From Ursus arctos (taxonomy: Eukaryota > Chordata > Mammalia > Carnivora > Ursidae), in contig NW_026622886.1 of the NCBI RefSeq assembly GCF_023065955.2, forward strand, positions 7,760,001 to 7,824,000: a stretch of DNA of 64,000 bases. The letters are read 5' to 3'. Shown here one piece after another: positions 1-13,129 of this stretch; position 1 is the stretch's first letter; every line of letters starts with the position of its first letter. The translations under genes were made by a program, and so were the position numbers. The notes below the pieces were generated by a model. That model was given only the letters and a program-made list of their open reading frames with translations, was not told the origin of the DNA and ran no database searches.

Positions 1-369
1 GGCCTCTGCGAGCACCCCCGCCCGCACTGTAGCCAGCCCCACGTCTGACCCCCAGTGTGCACTCCGGACGGGGGACGCGGGGCCAGCACGGGGACGTGGA
101 TCCTGTTCCTGACGAATGACTCGACTCTGCTCTTACGTTGACTTGATTCGTTTCTGCGGAACTAGGGGGGACGCCTCTTCAAGTGGCCGTAGCCTCACAC
201 CCACCTGCTAGCTGGTCTCGGCTGCTGCTTCGGGTCCTATTCCAGGTGCCAGCGATCAAGGAAGAAGCCACGTTGCCAAAATCCAGCGGTCAGCCTCCAC
301 TTCTCGTCTTCTCAGCAGCATCCGACTGCTGATGGCCCCTCCGTTTCTTTCCTCATGGCTTACTGAAGT

Positions 370-995
370 GCGTCTTTTTCTCCAGGTGGTTCTTCGACCT
401 TATGAGTCCCTCCCTGTAGTGCTCATCGATGGCTACCTCTCTTCTCCTCCTACCCTCCCTCAGTGATGTTCAGTCTCATGGCTTTAAATACACCTGCCAC
501 AGATCCCCAAAATATCCCCACCCAGCCGTGTCTCTTGACCTCAAAACTCATATGTCCAATGGCCTCCTCATCGTCACAGCCTAGTTCTCTCAAGCATCTC
601 AGAAAAACATCAAAACCTAAGTTTCATCTTGCCCCAGAAAGCCCACACCAGTGTCTCAGTTGATGGCAACTTCAGTCTTCTCTGGATGCAAGCCAAGAGC
701 CTGGGGTCATCTCCTGTCCTCCACTCTCACACCTCACGCCCAGTGGGCAAGGAAATCCTGCTGGCTCTAGAATCAGGCCGGTTCTTCTCACCTTCATTGT
801 GACTATCGTGGTCCAAGCTAGCTCAGCCGTATCAACTCGGGAGCCCCCTAATTGATCTCCCCGCTTCCACCCATGCAACGCTTTGGTCCGTTACCAACAC
901 CGCAGCCAGCAGGGCCTGTCAATATAGGGAGCAGCACATCTCACTCCTTGGCTCAGAGTTCCCCAGCAGCGCCCCATCTCACTGAGTAAAATCCC
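370..995 (+). repeat. L2 LINE fragment, left part
   Basis: The text follows the L2 consensus: 'cagtctcatggctttaaata' near 470, 'tctcagttgatggcaactt' near 653, and the later 'ctggtctccctgcttccac'-like block near 855. It is strongly diverged, as expected of an ancient mammalian LINE. The element resumes after a MaLR LTR insertion, at about 1500. Confidence 0.75.
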
Positions 996-1003
996 AAGAC
1001 CTC

Positions 1004-1456
1004 TGTGTTGGTCTCCTGTGTCTGCTGTAACAAATTACCACAAACGTGGCTGTTGAAAGCAACACGCGTGTTTTATCTCACAGCTCTGGAGGTCAGGATC
1101 GGAAACGGGGCTCACGGGGCTGAAATCAAGGTGTCCACAGGCTGCGTTCTTTCTGGAGGCTCTAGGGGAGAATGTTTCCTGCCCTCTAGGGGGATCCATT
1201 TTTTTTGACTCGTGGCCACGTCACCCCCACCTGCTTCCACCATCCCATCTCCCTTCTGACTCTGACCCTCCTGCCCCTGACCCTGCTGCCTCTGACCCTC
1301 CTGCCTCTCATATCAGGACCCTCCGATTACTCAACACGGGATCATCTTCCCATCTCAGCATCCTTAACCACATCTGCGAAGTCCTACGTGCCATGGAAGG
1401 TTCTAGATCGCCAGGTTTCTGGGATTAGGACATGGACACCTTTGGAGGAGAGAGGG
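1004..1456 (-). mobile_element. MaLR (MLT1-like) solo LTR inserted in L2
   Basis: Reading on the + strand, it shows the reverse complement of an ERVL-MaLR LTR: 'ctgctgtaacaaattacca' at the left, 'cacagctctggaggtcagga' in the middle and 'gggattaggacatgga' at the right. There are no internal gag/pol sequences, so it is a solitary LTR. It interrupts an older L2. No clear target duplication remains. Confidence 0.75.
1261..1305 (+). repeat. 15-bp minisatellite, 3 copies
   Basis: Three adjacent copies of a 15-base unit of the form tctgaccctcctgcc (copies at 1261, 1276 and 1291, one or two mismatches) lie within the MaLR LTR. In one frame they encode a TLLPL repeat, which has no coding significance. 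Confidence 0.85.
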
Positions 1457-1499
1457 GTAGTGTACTTTTGCACCCCTCAATCTTCAGTGATCTCTGACA

Positions 1500-1850
1500 C
1501 CCTATATGACCTGCAGCTCTCCCTCCCCCACTGCCTCTCTGGCCCCACATTTAGGGACTCTCCCTGTCCCTTATTGTGCTATTGTTGTTAGGGCCTTTGC
1601 ACTGGCTGTTTCCTTAACCTTGAAAGCTCCTGCCCCAGTTCCCCATCCCTGGCATTCCTCCCACCCCCGACCCAGCTCCGTTCTCCCTCCTAAGAGAGGA
1701 CAAGTAATCGGCCAGAAGGCGAACTTGGGCAGCCCGAGCCCTCATCCCCACCACTGAAGTCAGAAGACCTCTGCCACACGCCATTGTTCCTTACTTCTCT
1801 GAGGTGCTTTCCCGAAATCTCTTCATGCCTGGCTCCTGGGCTGTTTCCTT
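1500..1850 (+). repeat. L2 LINE fragment, right part
   Basis: Continuation of the L2 after the LTR. The block 'agggcctttgcactggctgt' at about 1590, followed by 'tcctgccccag', is the diagnostic L2 stretch, and 'ttacttctctgaggtgct' near 1792 matches the following part of the consensus. Same orientation as the left part. Confidence 0.8.
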
Positions 1851-1910
1851 GGTGACAGAGACCCACCTCAAGGGCAGAGGATGGGGGGAAAAGGAGAGAT
1901 GGAGGGAGGG

Positions 1911-1953
1911 GCGTGTGTCTGTGTGTGTGTGTGTACGTGCGCTCACGCACGCA
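1911..1953 (+). repeat. GT-rich simple repeat with CG steps
   Basis: A short (GT)n run followed by tacgtgcgc and cacgcacgc, largely alternating purine/pyrimidine. It is interrupted, so probably only modestly polymorphic. Confidence 0.85.
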
Positions 1954-2564
1954 TGACCCACTGCCAGGATCAGTCTTGGGGTTCGGTCATGCTAATCCCC
2001 AGGAAGCCCATCTTCCTCACAGTGTCCCTTTGTGCTGTGTCTTTGACATACGCCAAGCCCGTGCGAGCCTCCAGTCCAGCCCCACCACCCCCTCGGTGGG
2101 TATAGGAATCCTCATTTACGTTCTCTCCCCTGCTCGCCACTTTTCCCAGGTGGGAGCCAAACAGGCTGTGAACTATTTGCACACTTGAGTAAGTGGAAGG
2201 GAGATGCTGAGGAAAGATGTGCAGGAGGCCTGGGGGGCTTGAAGATAGACGCTGCCCAGTGCTTGGTTCTCCCCTCACCCGCCGGTCAGCTCCACCTCCA
2301 CCAGACTGGAGGGGCCGAACTTACTCTGCCAGGAACACCTGAATTGGTTTTGACATGAAGAAGGATCCAGAGAGCTGGCTGGGGACTGATCTAATACACT
2401 CTGTTTCCATAGATAAGCAGGTTGGCAACAAAATCCTGCCCTGGTTGCAGGAGTCTGTTGCCTTTCCTGGCTGCTCCACACTCACCCATCTCCGGCAGTG
2501 GGCCCGCCGGTAAGCAGGGCCAGAAAGGCGAGGGGGGCTCATTTGTTAATCAGTTACTCTAAGT

Positions 2565-2750
2565 CAGGCACCGCGTCAGGGTCTAGAGTGACTGTTTTGC
2601 TTCACCCTTCAGCAATCCTGATTGATAAGGGTTATCATCTCCATTTTATAGATGGGAACCTGTGACCAGGAGAAGTGGAATAGTGTGCTCAAGGTCATAA
2701 GAGAGTGGCAGGCAGAATTTGAACCCAGGGTCAGCCGGCTCCAAGTCAAC
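2565..2750 (-). repeat. MIR SINE
   Basis: Carries reverse-complement MIR landmarks: 'tatcatctccattttataga' followed by a 'gctcaaggtcataagagagtggcag' segment and 'gaacccaggg' at the right end. Diverged, ancient copy. Confidence 0.8.
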
Positions 2751-2897
2751 GTGTATTTGCTGTGTTCTCTGGTATACCAGCGGGGTTCTGAACGTCAGTA
2801 GAAATCTTCTTTCAAGAGTTCCTCAGTCTGAAAACGTTGTAGTAGGTTTGGGAATATTTTTGAAAGGGTCTTGGGTGAGACATGAGGACAGTGTTAT

Positions 2898-3275
2898 CGA
2901 CTAGGATTCTTCAGAAAAATAGAACCAGCAAGATGGGAGAGTTTTTTTAAGGAACTGTAAGGACTGGCAAGTCTGAAATCCATAAGACAGGCCAGCAGGC
3001 TGGACACTCAGGCAGGATTTTGATGTTACAGGGCAGAGGCAGAATCTCTTCCAGGAAAGCTCAGGATTGGCTCTGACATCCTTCGACTGATTAGATGCGG
3101 CCCACCCAAATTATTGAGGGCAGGGGCCTTTAAAGTTAACTGCTTGTAAACATTAATTATATCCACAAAATATCTTCACGACAGCACTTAGATGAGTGTT
3201 TCACCAAACAGCTGGCACCCTAGCCTAGCCAAGTTGACACATAAAAGCAACCATCACAGGCTGAACCATCACATA
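2898..3275. repeat. Old LTR-like interspersed repeat, family uncertain
   Basis: Begins with a 'gattcttcagaaaaatagaacc' type motif and ends in 'agccaagttgacacataaaa' plus 'aaccatcacag', a combination common in mammalian LTR-type repeats. I recall the pattern but cannot name the family with certainty. Confidence 0.45.
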
Positions 3276-3284
3276 ACACGGTGC

Positions 3285-3475
3285 GTAATGTGTGCTGGGC
3301 ATTGCACCAAGGACTTCCATATGCACGTGTGCTTTTCCTCACCAAAATATTTAACAAGAACATTGAGACTCAGAATGGTTCAAGTGACTTTCTAGGAGGA
3401 GTGGTAGAGTCAGAGCTAGAAGCCAAGTGTGCCTGATTGCTAGTGCACCAGATTACTTTCCAGAATCTTCAGCAT
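3285..3475 (-). repeat. MIR SINE
   Basis: Reverse-complement MIR: 'tgtgctgggcattgcaccaa' at the left, then an 'acattgagactcagaatggttcaagtgac' core and a 'gagtcagagctagaagccaa' segment. Diverged. Confidence 0.7.
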
Positions 3476-4684
3476 TAACAATCTAGATTTAGCATTCTAA
3501 AAGGGATGCATGAAGTGACCCAAAGTCACTCAGCTTGTCCAGGCTGGCTGCAGAACTCCAACCCAGTCTAGCCAATTTCCCTGGAAGATTCTGCATTTGA
3601 AACACTGTCTCCTGCAGAACTCCCTTTCCAGACGAATGGTGGAGGCACATTGTGCATCCCCAGGTGGTCAGGAAACCCCCAGCAAGGAAGGGATCTACCA
3701 ACAGGTCACAGTGCGGAAGGGCCCAAGCTATATCATCGCCATCTCAATGAGCGGATGGGCTCAGAGTCAGTGTCCTGAAACCACTTTATTGCTGAAACAA
3801 CTTCATTCAGGACATCAGTATCAAAACCTCTTTGGCCTGACTCTGAAATAGACCTATCTAGTGACAAATCCGTCTTTGTGGCAGTTTGTGTTTCAGTGAG
3901 ATTCAAGGGAACTTTAAAAGGCACTCCAGGATCGGATGCTCTCTATGCAGAGAGAAATACGACTTTCTCGGGCCACATTTTGTAAGGCATGCTGCTTCCT
4001 GGGTCTGTGCACTGTGGGCCTTGCAATGCATCGGTCTGGGTGTTTGGTTGCAAGCAACAGAAAGCAACAGTAGGCAGCTTCTTTGAAATGAAATCAAAGG
4101 AAAACAAGACAAAAAACAGTTGAGTGGTATTTCTTACAGCACCAAAGTAGAATTTGGAAAACCACACTTGCGACCATAATTAACCCGGGCAGCTCTGGGC
4201 CTCTCCGCAGCCGAAGTTCATAGGCCTCTAGGGTGCCACCTGGTGTTAGCACACGTCAGCTCTTTGGTTTCCAATCTTGGCGTCTCTGTTCGAATTTCCA
4301 GGAGTGAGAAACTGATTTGCTCAGTCTGAGTCAAGTGTCTACCCCTGAACACGGCCTTGGCCCCGTGTTCCCAGAGCTGCGCCTACGTGCAGGGACCATG
4401 GGAAAGAGAATCATCTTTGAGCAGAGCAGTCCAAGAAGCGGCTACTGTAACTATGATGATAATAGTAGCAGACAGACACAGGTGCATCCACAGACCTCTG
4501 TTGTGAGTGTGTGTACACGCTTTGCCCATCCCTTTGTGGTTCAGTGCCACTGGCCTCCCACGCTTTTTCCAATTATCTTAACATAATTAGCTGCAAATGC
4601 AATCTTGGGCTTTTAGCATCCTGAGACGTTTGCAACAAGAATGTAAATACCAGGCAGGAAGGACTCGGGCTGTGTTGTTTACTC

Positions 4685-4755
4685 TGTGTCGGCAGGTGCC
4701 TAGCATGGAGCCTGGCACATAGTAGGTCTGCTCAGGAATTGTTGAATGCGTAGCA
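4685..4755 (+). repeat. L2/MIR 3' tail fragment
   Basis: Contains 'cctggcacatagtaggtctg' followed by 'aattgttgaatgcg', the shared 3' end of L2 and MIR elements. Confidence 0.7.
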
Positions 4756-5794
4756 GCCCCCATCCGTGCTGGGGTGCCTCTCCGCTCCCTCCTTCCTGGT
4801 GGCCACAGGGGCTTTGCCATCTGGTGAGTCCAAGGATATCCTCTGGACCCATGTGGCCCACCCCCAATACCCTGAACCAATAGATAAGATATCTAGTTTT
4901 CCTGGAGGAAGGGTGGCGAGCCCCCATTCTGCCTATGTCTCGTATAGGATTGATCGAGAAGACAGTGCTTGGCCATGAGTGAGGGAATCTTGGGTGTTTG
5001 CAAACTGGGAAGTCATTGTTCAGAGAGACAAAGCAGGAGAGGAACGCAGACCGAAGCAGGCTGACTCGGGCTACTCACCCTCCAGCTGCCTAAATATAGC
5101 TCGCCCAGATTCCATCTCAGTGTCATCCTTTATGAGTCTCCCCAGAAATAGTGACATCAGGGTCATATGTCATTTGGTATATAGTTAACATAAGCCTAAT
5201 TATAAAGAATGAATTACAACTGCTATGCAGAGGATTCTAAAATGATCTTCTGGTCCATCTCAGCCACGCCCTCTCAGGGGGTCCTGATGCCTCCCCTTCC
5301 CCAGGGCTGGCTTCTGAGACCAGTCCTTCCTCTGACCTCATCATTCATGGATACCAAACCCTGCCTCGTCCTTCTCAGACTGCCGCTCTGTTCTGGCCCC
5401 ACACTGGCCTCGGCTGACACAGTTTTCCTTCGTGGTAGCACGACTCGCCTTTTTGCAGACCCATCCTGCTTATGCACAAGTTCAGAGTGAAGTGGCTTTA
5501 GTAACACAGTGATAAGTCATGTTGCTCTGGAAGGCTGCTTCTTCCAGTCGTGTGCAAAATGCCCTCCAATGCCTTGATTACCCCAAGGAGGACTGCTTTC
5601 TCTACTTCAGAGATGATAAGAAGATAGCCCTCGCTGGCACTGAGACCCAAGAGTCAGTGGTCTGAGCCAGAAGCCGGAATGAAGTGCCAAAGTCATGGCC
5701 AAAAGGGATCATTGGAAGATCAAGCCAGGGACTAAGGACCATGTTGTGGTCGAATAGGGACCACGTGTTGCCACAAGCCGGCCAAGTGCGCCGA

Positions 5795-5945
5795 GCAGTG
5801 TTTGTATCTATGTTACCTTGTTCAGCCTCCGTGACAGCTCCAGGAGGAGAGATCATCATTGCCCCATTTTAGGAAGGAGCTAAATTACTTGGCCCAGTGC
5901 AGCAAGACTCATCAAGTGATGGAGCCAGGATTCAAACCCCGTCTG
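5795..5945 (-). repeat. MIR SINE
   Basis: Shows 'tcatcattgccccattttag', then an 'aaattacttggcccagtgcag' block and 'gagccaggattcaaacccc', the reverse of the MIR core. Confidence 0.75.
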
Positions 5946-6494
5946 TGTTCATTATGAGCTTCCCGTTCTGTGTCCCTCTCTAAGCCTTTCTCCCTCTCAC
6001 AGTGATGGCCACAGAGCTGGGCAATGGCAGAGAAATCTAGAAGGGCAGGAGCTGGGTCTCAGAGGAGCAGAGCAGAAGGCCAGGCTCAACTGTGGGAGTG
6101 AGGAAACACATGGAGAATGTCCCACCCTCCCGTGGGATGCGAGCTCTGTTGTGTTGGGTACTGGCTGCGTGGGGTGGGTCTGGCTACTTTAAAGGCTCAG
6201 GGTCTGGGGGATTCAAGGGGTTGAGAAGTCCAAGAAATGGAACCCAGAAATGCCCAGGTTGGTGATCATCTCATCAACTTGCTGTCCGACGCTTCCGTGT
6301 GGCCAGTGGAGCAGGAGGAGGGGGTGGCCAGCCCAGTGGACCCTGCAGGCTGGACTCCAACGCCTGTGAGTCCCTGGAGACCTGCCTTTTGCCCTTGGCT
6401 CTGCCAGGGACACCTCACTGCGAAAGTGAGGGAGGGTCTCCCAGCCCCTCCTATCCAGCCTGCCCTCCATTCACTCTCTAAGAAGAATCTACTT

Positions 6495-6844
<350 letters not shown>

Positions 6845-8017
6845 TAAGTAGCCTCAGTGCCGTCCCCTGGGGGTGTCCGAGGCCTTCTGTCCCCGGAAAC
6901 CAGACACCAGAGCTGCTGTCCCAAAGTTCACTGCTACCTTAGACCATCTTAAGGCCAAAGTGCCGTTGGCCCCCAACTACGTCTTTGGAATATTCTGTCT
7001 TCCCACATGCCGTGCGCTTTGCTTTGTACATGGGTGGTGGGCGTTCTGTGTCCAGATGGAAGGACAAGGATGTCAGGTAGGAAGTCTGCTTACTCCTTCT
7101 GCACCTTACTCAGTTCAGCGTAGGTTCCTGACCCTGTCTCCTGTCTGAATTCTGTCTTTGGTTTGCGTCTTCCTTCATTCATCTGACATGTGGGTTCATC
7201 CTGTTCAGTACCATGGTTGCTGTTCCCTTTTTCCTTTTTGGGGGGAGTGGTCTGTGCTCCGAGGTCCTCAGGCCTGCAATGGGTGTCTGTAGCTTCCACA
7301 ACTAATGGCATCAAGGTGACCCCAGGATTGGACACGGCAGATGGGGCAGCCGACTTTCTTGTTGCCCGAGTGATGGTTTTGAACAAGCCCTGCATTTGCC
7401 TGATGTTCCAAGCCCCCCAGGCTTGCGGGAGCATCTCCGGGGAGCTGCCCTGCCACCTGTCCAAAATGCCCAGGCTGGGTATGCAACGGTGCAGGTTCGA
7501 GCAGGGTCTGACTCCCCGGAACAGGCTGTGGCATTTAGTGCCCTTGGGGGACAGAGGAGTCCTCCCAATCTCTTGACAAAGCAGTCTGAAGACCCAGCCA
7601 CTGCTCCCATCTGCTCCTATATTAAGGGGCTTCCACTTTGAACAGTGGAGGAATGGCCAACACTGCCTTTGAGTAAAAAAAAAAATCGTACATTTCCAGG
7701 CAATCTGAATTTTATTGAAAAGATTGTAATAACAACTTTGGTTTCCATACTACTGTTAAGTTACTAGAAGTTTCTAGGAGGTTTTCTCAAACTTTATTTT
7801 GGGAAAGTAATTTCATGCGATAGGTTGTTCGGTCAACAATTCAGAGATGATCCTTTTTCACATTTCATGCAGAAAACTGAGGAGTGGAGGAGTCCTGCTG
7901 GAGCCAGGACTCGAACCCCAGTCTTCCTCCTCTATCCAGAATTCTAGCAAGTGACCTGAAATGGTTTAATAACCCCCCCCCAAACCCAGACTCCTTCCTT
8001 CTTGGAAAGAAATAACA

Positions 8018-8265
8018 ACCACCGTTTGTTGAGTACGTAACCTGGGGCCATGCGCTATCGTCAGGTCGTGTAATCCTCACAACAAATCTGTGAGGCAGAT
8101 ACCATCATCCTCTTTCACAGATAAAGAAACTGAGGCTCTGAGAAGCCAGATAACTTACACAAGGACACACCACCAGTACCTGGCAGAGCCTGGATTCAGT
8201 CCAGGTCTGAGGAGCTGCAGAGCCTATGCTTTTAGCTCAAATACCACTGGACTAAGTCCTGAATG
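8018..8265 (-). repeat. MIR SINE (near full length)
   Basis: Reverse MIR with 'aatcctcacaacaaatctgt', 'agataaagaaactgaggctc' and 'agagcctggattcagtccag', ending near 'tcaaataccactgg'. One of the better preserved MIRs in the window. Confidence 0.85.
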
Positions 8266-8659
8266 TTCTTACCAGTCCCTGTTAGATGCAGGTAAAAACT
8301 GAGACTCTGAGACCAGATCTTCGTCTGAGCCCCCACAGACGCCACAGACTCATGGCTCCACACCTGGCAGATTTCCAGGGCCTCTTTCCTTCCATCTCCA
8401 GCCCCAGAGGATTTGAGAATGCGTTTCAAGGCCACATCTGTGGGCAAGAGCGCTGGGGTTTGGCCTGCCGTTTCCAGGATTCCTGCTTGGCCCACAGCTC
8501 CCAAGCCACGAGGCCAAGTGCTAAATTACAGACCTTCCCCCTGAGAAATTGCTTTTGTCACCTTCCTTCCAACCGATGAGCCCTCAAGTCTCCTCGAAGC
8601 TGATACTCCCCTTCTTCCCACTGCGGCTGGAATGGGAGATCATCCCCACCCCTGCTGTC

Positions 8660-8850
8660 CTCTAGGTTCCCGGACGAGTAGCATCAGCATCCCCTGGGGA
8701 CGTAGAAGTGTCAGGTCTCCAGCCCCGTCCCGCATGTACTGGGTCAGAAACTCGGGGCTGGAACCCAGTGATTGGCCGAACAGTAGTGTCCTAGGTGATT
8801 CTGATGCACAGGTCAAGGCTGAGAACCCCTGCTCGAAGCAGGGTGCCCCC
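8660..8850. repeat. hAT-type nonautonomous DNA transposon fragment
   Basis: The left edge has 'gtagcatcagcatcccctgg' and the right 'ggtgattctgatgcacaggt' followed by 'gctgagaacccctgc', the pattern of MER3/MER5-like hAT elements. The exact family is uncertain. Confidence 0.5.
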
Positions 8851-9284
8851 AGATCCCTCCAGAATGGCATCCCGCATGCCGGATCCAGGAAACCTCTCCG
8901 GCGCTGTGGTTTCGGTGGCTACCTGGTGTTGGTGTCAGAACAAGTGTGTCTGCTGGACTGATCGTGGGTTCCACAGGGCGGAGTCAGGCGGCGGCGTGCT
9001 CTTGTGGCAGGTGAACTGTAACGTCACCCTCTTCTGTGCTGACCAGCCACGCGGCACACTTGTCCGTCTTCCGGCCGAGCTCACGGGAGCTGCCCCCCGC
9101 CACCCAGGGCAACAGGCCTGACCCAGCTGCCCTCCCCCCTCTTCTTCCTCTTTCTCACACAGTAGGCCAAGGGTTTGTATTCTAAATAAGATGGCTATTG
9201 ATACGCTGATATCATGGAGAGTAAGACCCCTGTGAACTGACGTCACATCTAGGGCGGACAAGAGGGACTAAGGAGGTGCTGTAT

Positions 9285-9490
9285 GTCAGTTCACATCACT
9301 GTCCTAAATCCATGACGTAGGCATTGTTCTCTCTGTTTTACCAAGAAAAAGAGATGATTAATCATTATTAATTCATAATTTTACCTGGAGAAAGAAAGAA
9401 ACAGAGGAATTAGGTAAATTTTCCACACCTGCTGAGCGACAGAATTCAAACCCAGATGGGCTGGCTCCAGAGCCATTGTTTTTAGCCGCC
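9285..9490 (-). repeat. MIR SINE, with an AT-rich interruption
   Basis: 'aggcattgttctctctgtttta' is the reverse MIR core and 'gaattcaaacccagatgggc' its left end. About 60 bp of AT-rich sequence around 9355-9400 is not typical of the element. Confidence 0.6.
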
Positions 9491-9514
9491 TTGTTAAACT
9501 GCCTCTTAGGGAAG

Positions 9515-9745
9515 GAGCATTTATGGAGTGCCTCCTGTATGCCTGCACTGTGCCAAGCTCTTTATAAAAATTTCCTCATTTAAGTTCCCCAGCCATTCAA
9601 CAAGATAGGTGTTCTTTTCCCCAGGAGACACACGAGGGACGTAAAGGCTAGTTTAAATGCTCTGCTGACCGAGGTCCTCGGCTCCTAAGTGACGGAGGCG
9701 GGTTTCGAACCCCGGTGCGGTAGCCCCGCCATGCTGAGCTCGAGC
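9515..9745 (-). repeat. MIR SINE
   Basis: 'tgcctgcactgtgccaagct', then 'ggcgggtttcgaaccccggt' near the right end, in reverse orientation. A second MIR directly follows the one at 9285. Confidence 0.75.
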
Positions 9746-10554
9746 CAGTGCGTGTGTCCGGCCGCTGGGTGTGCCGGGCCGGCTCTGTGCAAGCGTCAGG
9801 TGTCGGGACTGCCTGTTGAGCTAGTGCACGAATGGAAAATCAAGTCCTTCCCGGCCTGATTCTTGGCTTAATCCCGTCATCTTGCAGTATCCCTCCTTTT
9901 CACATTCCGTGCAGGTGGTGTTACTCAGCCTCTTATGTTCCTTCCGATTGTGTGACCGTGGTTTTGGTGGCACTTGCTGAATCGGTGGAGATGGGGATTC
10001 GAGTCTCTGCCCTTGGCCAGCCCGGCCATGTCGCCTGGCAACAGTGTACTGAAAGGCCACAGGTTGACTAAAGTCTATTCAGCCACACTGGGTGGTTCCC
10101 AAGGTCCCAGGGAAGGCGCAGAGTGAGCAAGTGGCCATGTCCCCTACCAGAAGGGCTCCACCTGCCACACTGACCCCGGCTCTCACTTAAACCTTGTGTG
10201 CTTCAGAGCCACCTGAGTGGAGGTGGGACCCCAGACTGTGAGCTCCTTTCTCCCTGAAGCTCTCTAAGTTGTTGGGGTCCCACCTTTCATATTACCCTTT
10301 TCTACAGTGTTCTTCTTCCCTAACCCTTTGCTCTTGGGCCAGGTCTGTGCTGTTTCACGAGGCTCCCAGGCTCCTGCCACATCTTTGTAGGTTTCAGAAG
10401 CAGATTCCTGCCCCACTACCTGCCCTCTGTCGTAGGTACCTGTCAGGTTTTGAGATTCCTTGTTCATTAATCTATTCAACTTAGGGCCCGACCACTAACT
10501 CTCTGCGTATAGGCCAGAGAGTGTGGGTTATGGGGATGCAGAAGAGAGATCACC

Positions 10555-10740
10555 CAGCCTAGTGGTCCAGGGTCCTTGCTCTTGAGCCAGGCTGTCTGGG
10601 TTTGAATCCCAGCTCCATTCTTATTATTTGTAACTTGATATTGAATAAGTTATAAGAATTTAAAGCCATAGATACAATATTTACAATATAACCAGTTTAT
10701 AGTAAGTGCTTAATAAATGTTAGCTTATTATGATTATTGT
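10555..10740 (+). repeat. MIR SINE
   Basis: Sense MIR: 'gctgtctgggtttgaatccc' at the left and 'agtaagtgcttaataaatgt' at the right. The middle has become AT-rich. Confidence 0.8.
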
Positions 10741-10747
10741 TATATGG

Positions 10748-11260
10748 TTGTATTCATTTTCTGTTGCTGTATAACGAATTGCCACAAATTTAGAAGCTTT
10801 AAACAATGCAATTTATTATCTCATGGCCCCCGAGGTTGAGAGATCTGGGCATGGGATGGCTGGATTATCACTTAGGGCCTCACTGGGCTGAAATCAAGGT
10901 GGGGGCAAGGCTCCAGTTCTCCTCCAGAGCGTGCCGCGCTCCTCTAGGCTCCCTGACTTCCTTCCTTTGCACATGGAGGACTGCGGTCACCATTTCCCTG
11001 CCGGCTCCTTGCCACGTGGCCTCCACAGGCAGCTCACACATGGCTCTTTGCTCTCTTCCAAACCCAGATCTAAAAGTTCTCATGATTCAGCCAGGCCCAC
11101 CCCCTACCCCCCAGTAATTCCCCTTTATTTAACCCAAAGTCAACTGATTAGTAACCTTAGTTATATCTACAAGGATCCCTTTTGCCAGACGATGTGACAT
11201 CATCACGGGAGTGGTGCAGCCACGGGTCCTGCCTCTAGGGGGAGAACATGCTACAAGGGC
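10748..11260 (-). mobile_element. MaLR-type solo LTR, degraded
   Basis: Left edge 'gttgctgtataacgaattgc' and 'ctgaaatcaaggtgggggca' match the antisense start of an MLT1-like LTR. The right part ('ccttagttatatctacaagg') fits the distal portion. No internal sequence is seen. Confidence 0.6.
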
Positions 11261-11397
11261 TGGGTCACGGTGTTCTCGCTAGGAATAACAGCCCAGACAG
11301 ACCTGCAGTTAGGTCCCTATAAGTGATACAGTGCCCTCCTTTCATTGGGGGGGGGGGGGTGTCTCCTCGTTAACGAAGGATGTAGGTAACAAAATGG

Positions 11398-11841
11398 ATT
11401 AGTTTCCTGGACTCCCACAACAAAATACTACAAACTGGGTAGCTCACAACGGAAATTTATTCTTTCATAGTTGCAGAAGCCAGAAATCCAAAATCAAGGC
11501 AGGTTCATTCTTCCTCCAAAGGCTTTAGGGAAGAATCCTTCCTTGCTTCGCTCCAGCTTCTGGTGGAGGCTGACTATCCTTGGCATTCCTTGGCTTGTGG
11601 GTAACAGCACTCAATCTCTGCCTCCACCTTCCCATGGTACTCTCCTGGTGTGTGTCTAAGTGTCCACATTTCCTTGTTCTTATAAAGATACCAGTGGTCA
11701 GATTAGAGCCCACCCTAATCCACTATGACTTCATCTCAATACATCTGCAAAGACCGTCTTTCCAAATAGGTCACATTCACAGGGACTGGGGGTTAGGACT
11801 TGAGCCTGTCTTTTGGGGGAACACAGTGCAACCCGCAACAA
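11398..11841 (-). mobile_element. MaLR (MLT1-like) solo LTR next to LARGE1 exon
   Basis: Almost a full antisense MLT1-type LTR: 'attagtttcctggactccca' at the left, 'cttctggtggaggctgacta' in the middle, 'ataaagataccagtggtcag', and 'gggggttaggacttgagcc' at the right. It ends about 100 bp upstream of the exon at 11942. Confidence 0.85.
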
Positions 11842-11936
11842 GGACTGTATCCACATATGCCTTTTCTTTCTCCAAACCAGCAATGTTGGGGAAGCTCAGC
11901 TTCCTTCCTTTTACCCAATGGCTTCTCTCCATGTGA

Positions 11937-12143
<207 letters not shown>

Positions 12144-12667
12144 TGATGGAATGTCGTGGGGCCGGCACCATGGGGGAAGAAGGCATAGACTGCAGGGCCG
12201 AAAGGGGACCTTGGAGGTCAGAGAACAGAGCCCTGAGAGGGAACAAGATGTGGTCAGGGACCGGAAATGAGAACGTGGCAATGCTAATTCTCACGGCCAC
12301 TGATTCCCAAACCCATTCCTTTTTCTCTGCCTTTGGGTGAGAGTTGGATTCCTGGCCAGGACCCAGGCAAGTGTGAGTGTCCTAGGACAAAACATTTCAC
12401 TCCCCGTCCTCACCCAGTTTAATGATGAGGGCAAAAAAATCATCCCTTGGCCTTCGAGCCAGGTAACTGCCACATAGCGTTCTCTGAGTTCCATACAAGG
12501 GACACAAGAAGGCATGTGGCTGGGATGCAGTCATTATCCTACCCTATAACTAAAAGTGATGATTTTCAGACTGTATTTCATTGTGAAACTTTCAGTCATT
12601 CAACTAATACTTACTAAACACCTACTTCAGAAGAAATCAGCAGAATTCTAACAGGTCACACCAGACG

Positions 12668-12865
12668 TCTGCAAGCTTTTTCTGCAAAAGACCAGATAGT
12701 AGATTTGGGGGCCCTGTGGGGCCCACAGGTCTCCTTTTCAACTACTCAACTCTGCTGTTGTAGTTCACCTATGGACAGTATCTAAACGTGGGTGTGGCTG
12801 TGTTTCAATAAAACCTGATTTATAAAAACACGGAGCAAGCCGGACATGCTGCGGTTCATTAACCC
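12668..12865 (+). mobile_element. MER5-like hAT nonautonomous DNA transposon
   Basis: Matches the MER5 pattern in order: 'gcaaaagaccagatagtaga', 'ctactcaactctgctgttgt', 'ggtgtggctgtgtttcaata' and 'aaacctgatttataaaaaca', with the expected spacing of a roughly 190-bp element. Confidence 0.85.
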
Positions 12866-13129
12866 CAGTGTTAATAAACAAAAGCAAAGCTAAGCTACTC
12901 TGGTTAAGTTAGGAGAAGGATGCCTGGGCCTCTCAACCCCACCTTTTTTCTGTTTGTGTGCTGTTCTCCAAGGCTTCTCCTCATGGAGCACAGTGTAAGT
13001 ATTTCTCAACAGGAGCACCTCAAACTCAAAAAAAAGGAAGGTCGGGTGCTCAGTGCTGGCTGCCCTGAGAATCACCTGCAGAACTTTCCAACAGTTCCAG
13101 TATGTTTGAGAGCAGTCCCAAGTGATTTT

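Noticed and set aside
1205..1591. 128-codon open frame with TLLPL repeats
   Set aside because: Explained by the 15-bp minisatellite within a MaLR LTR.
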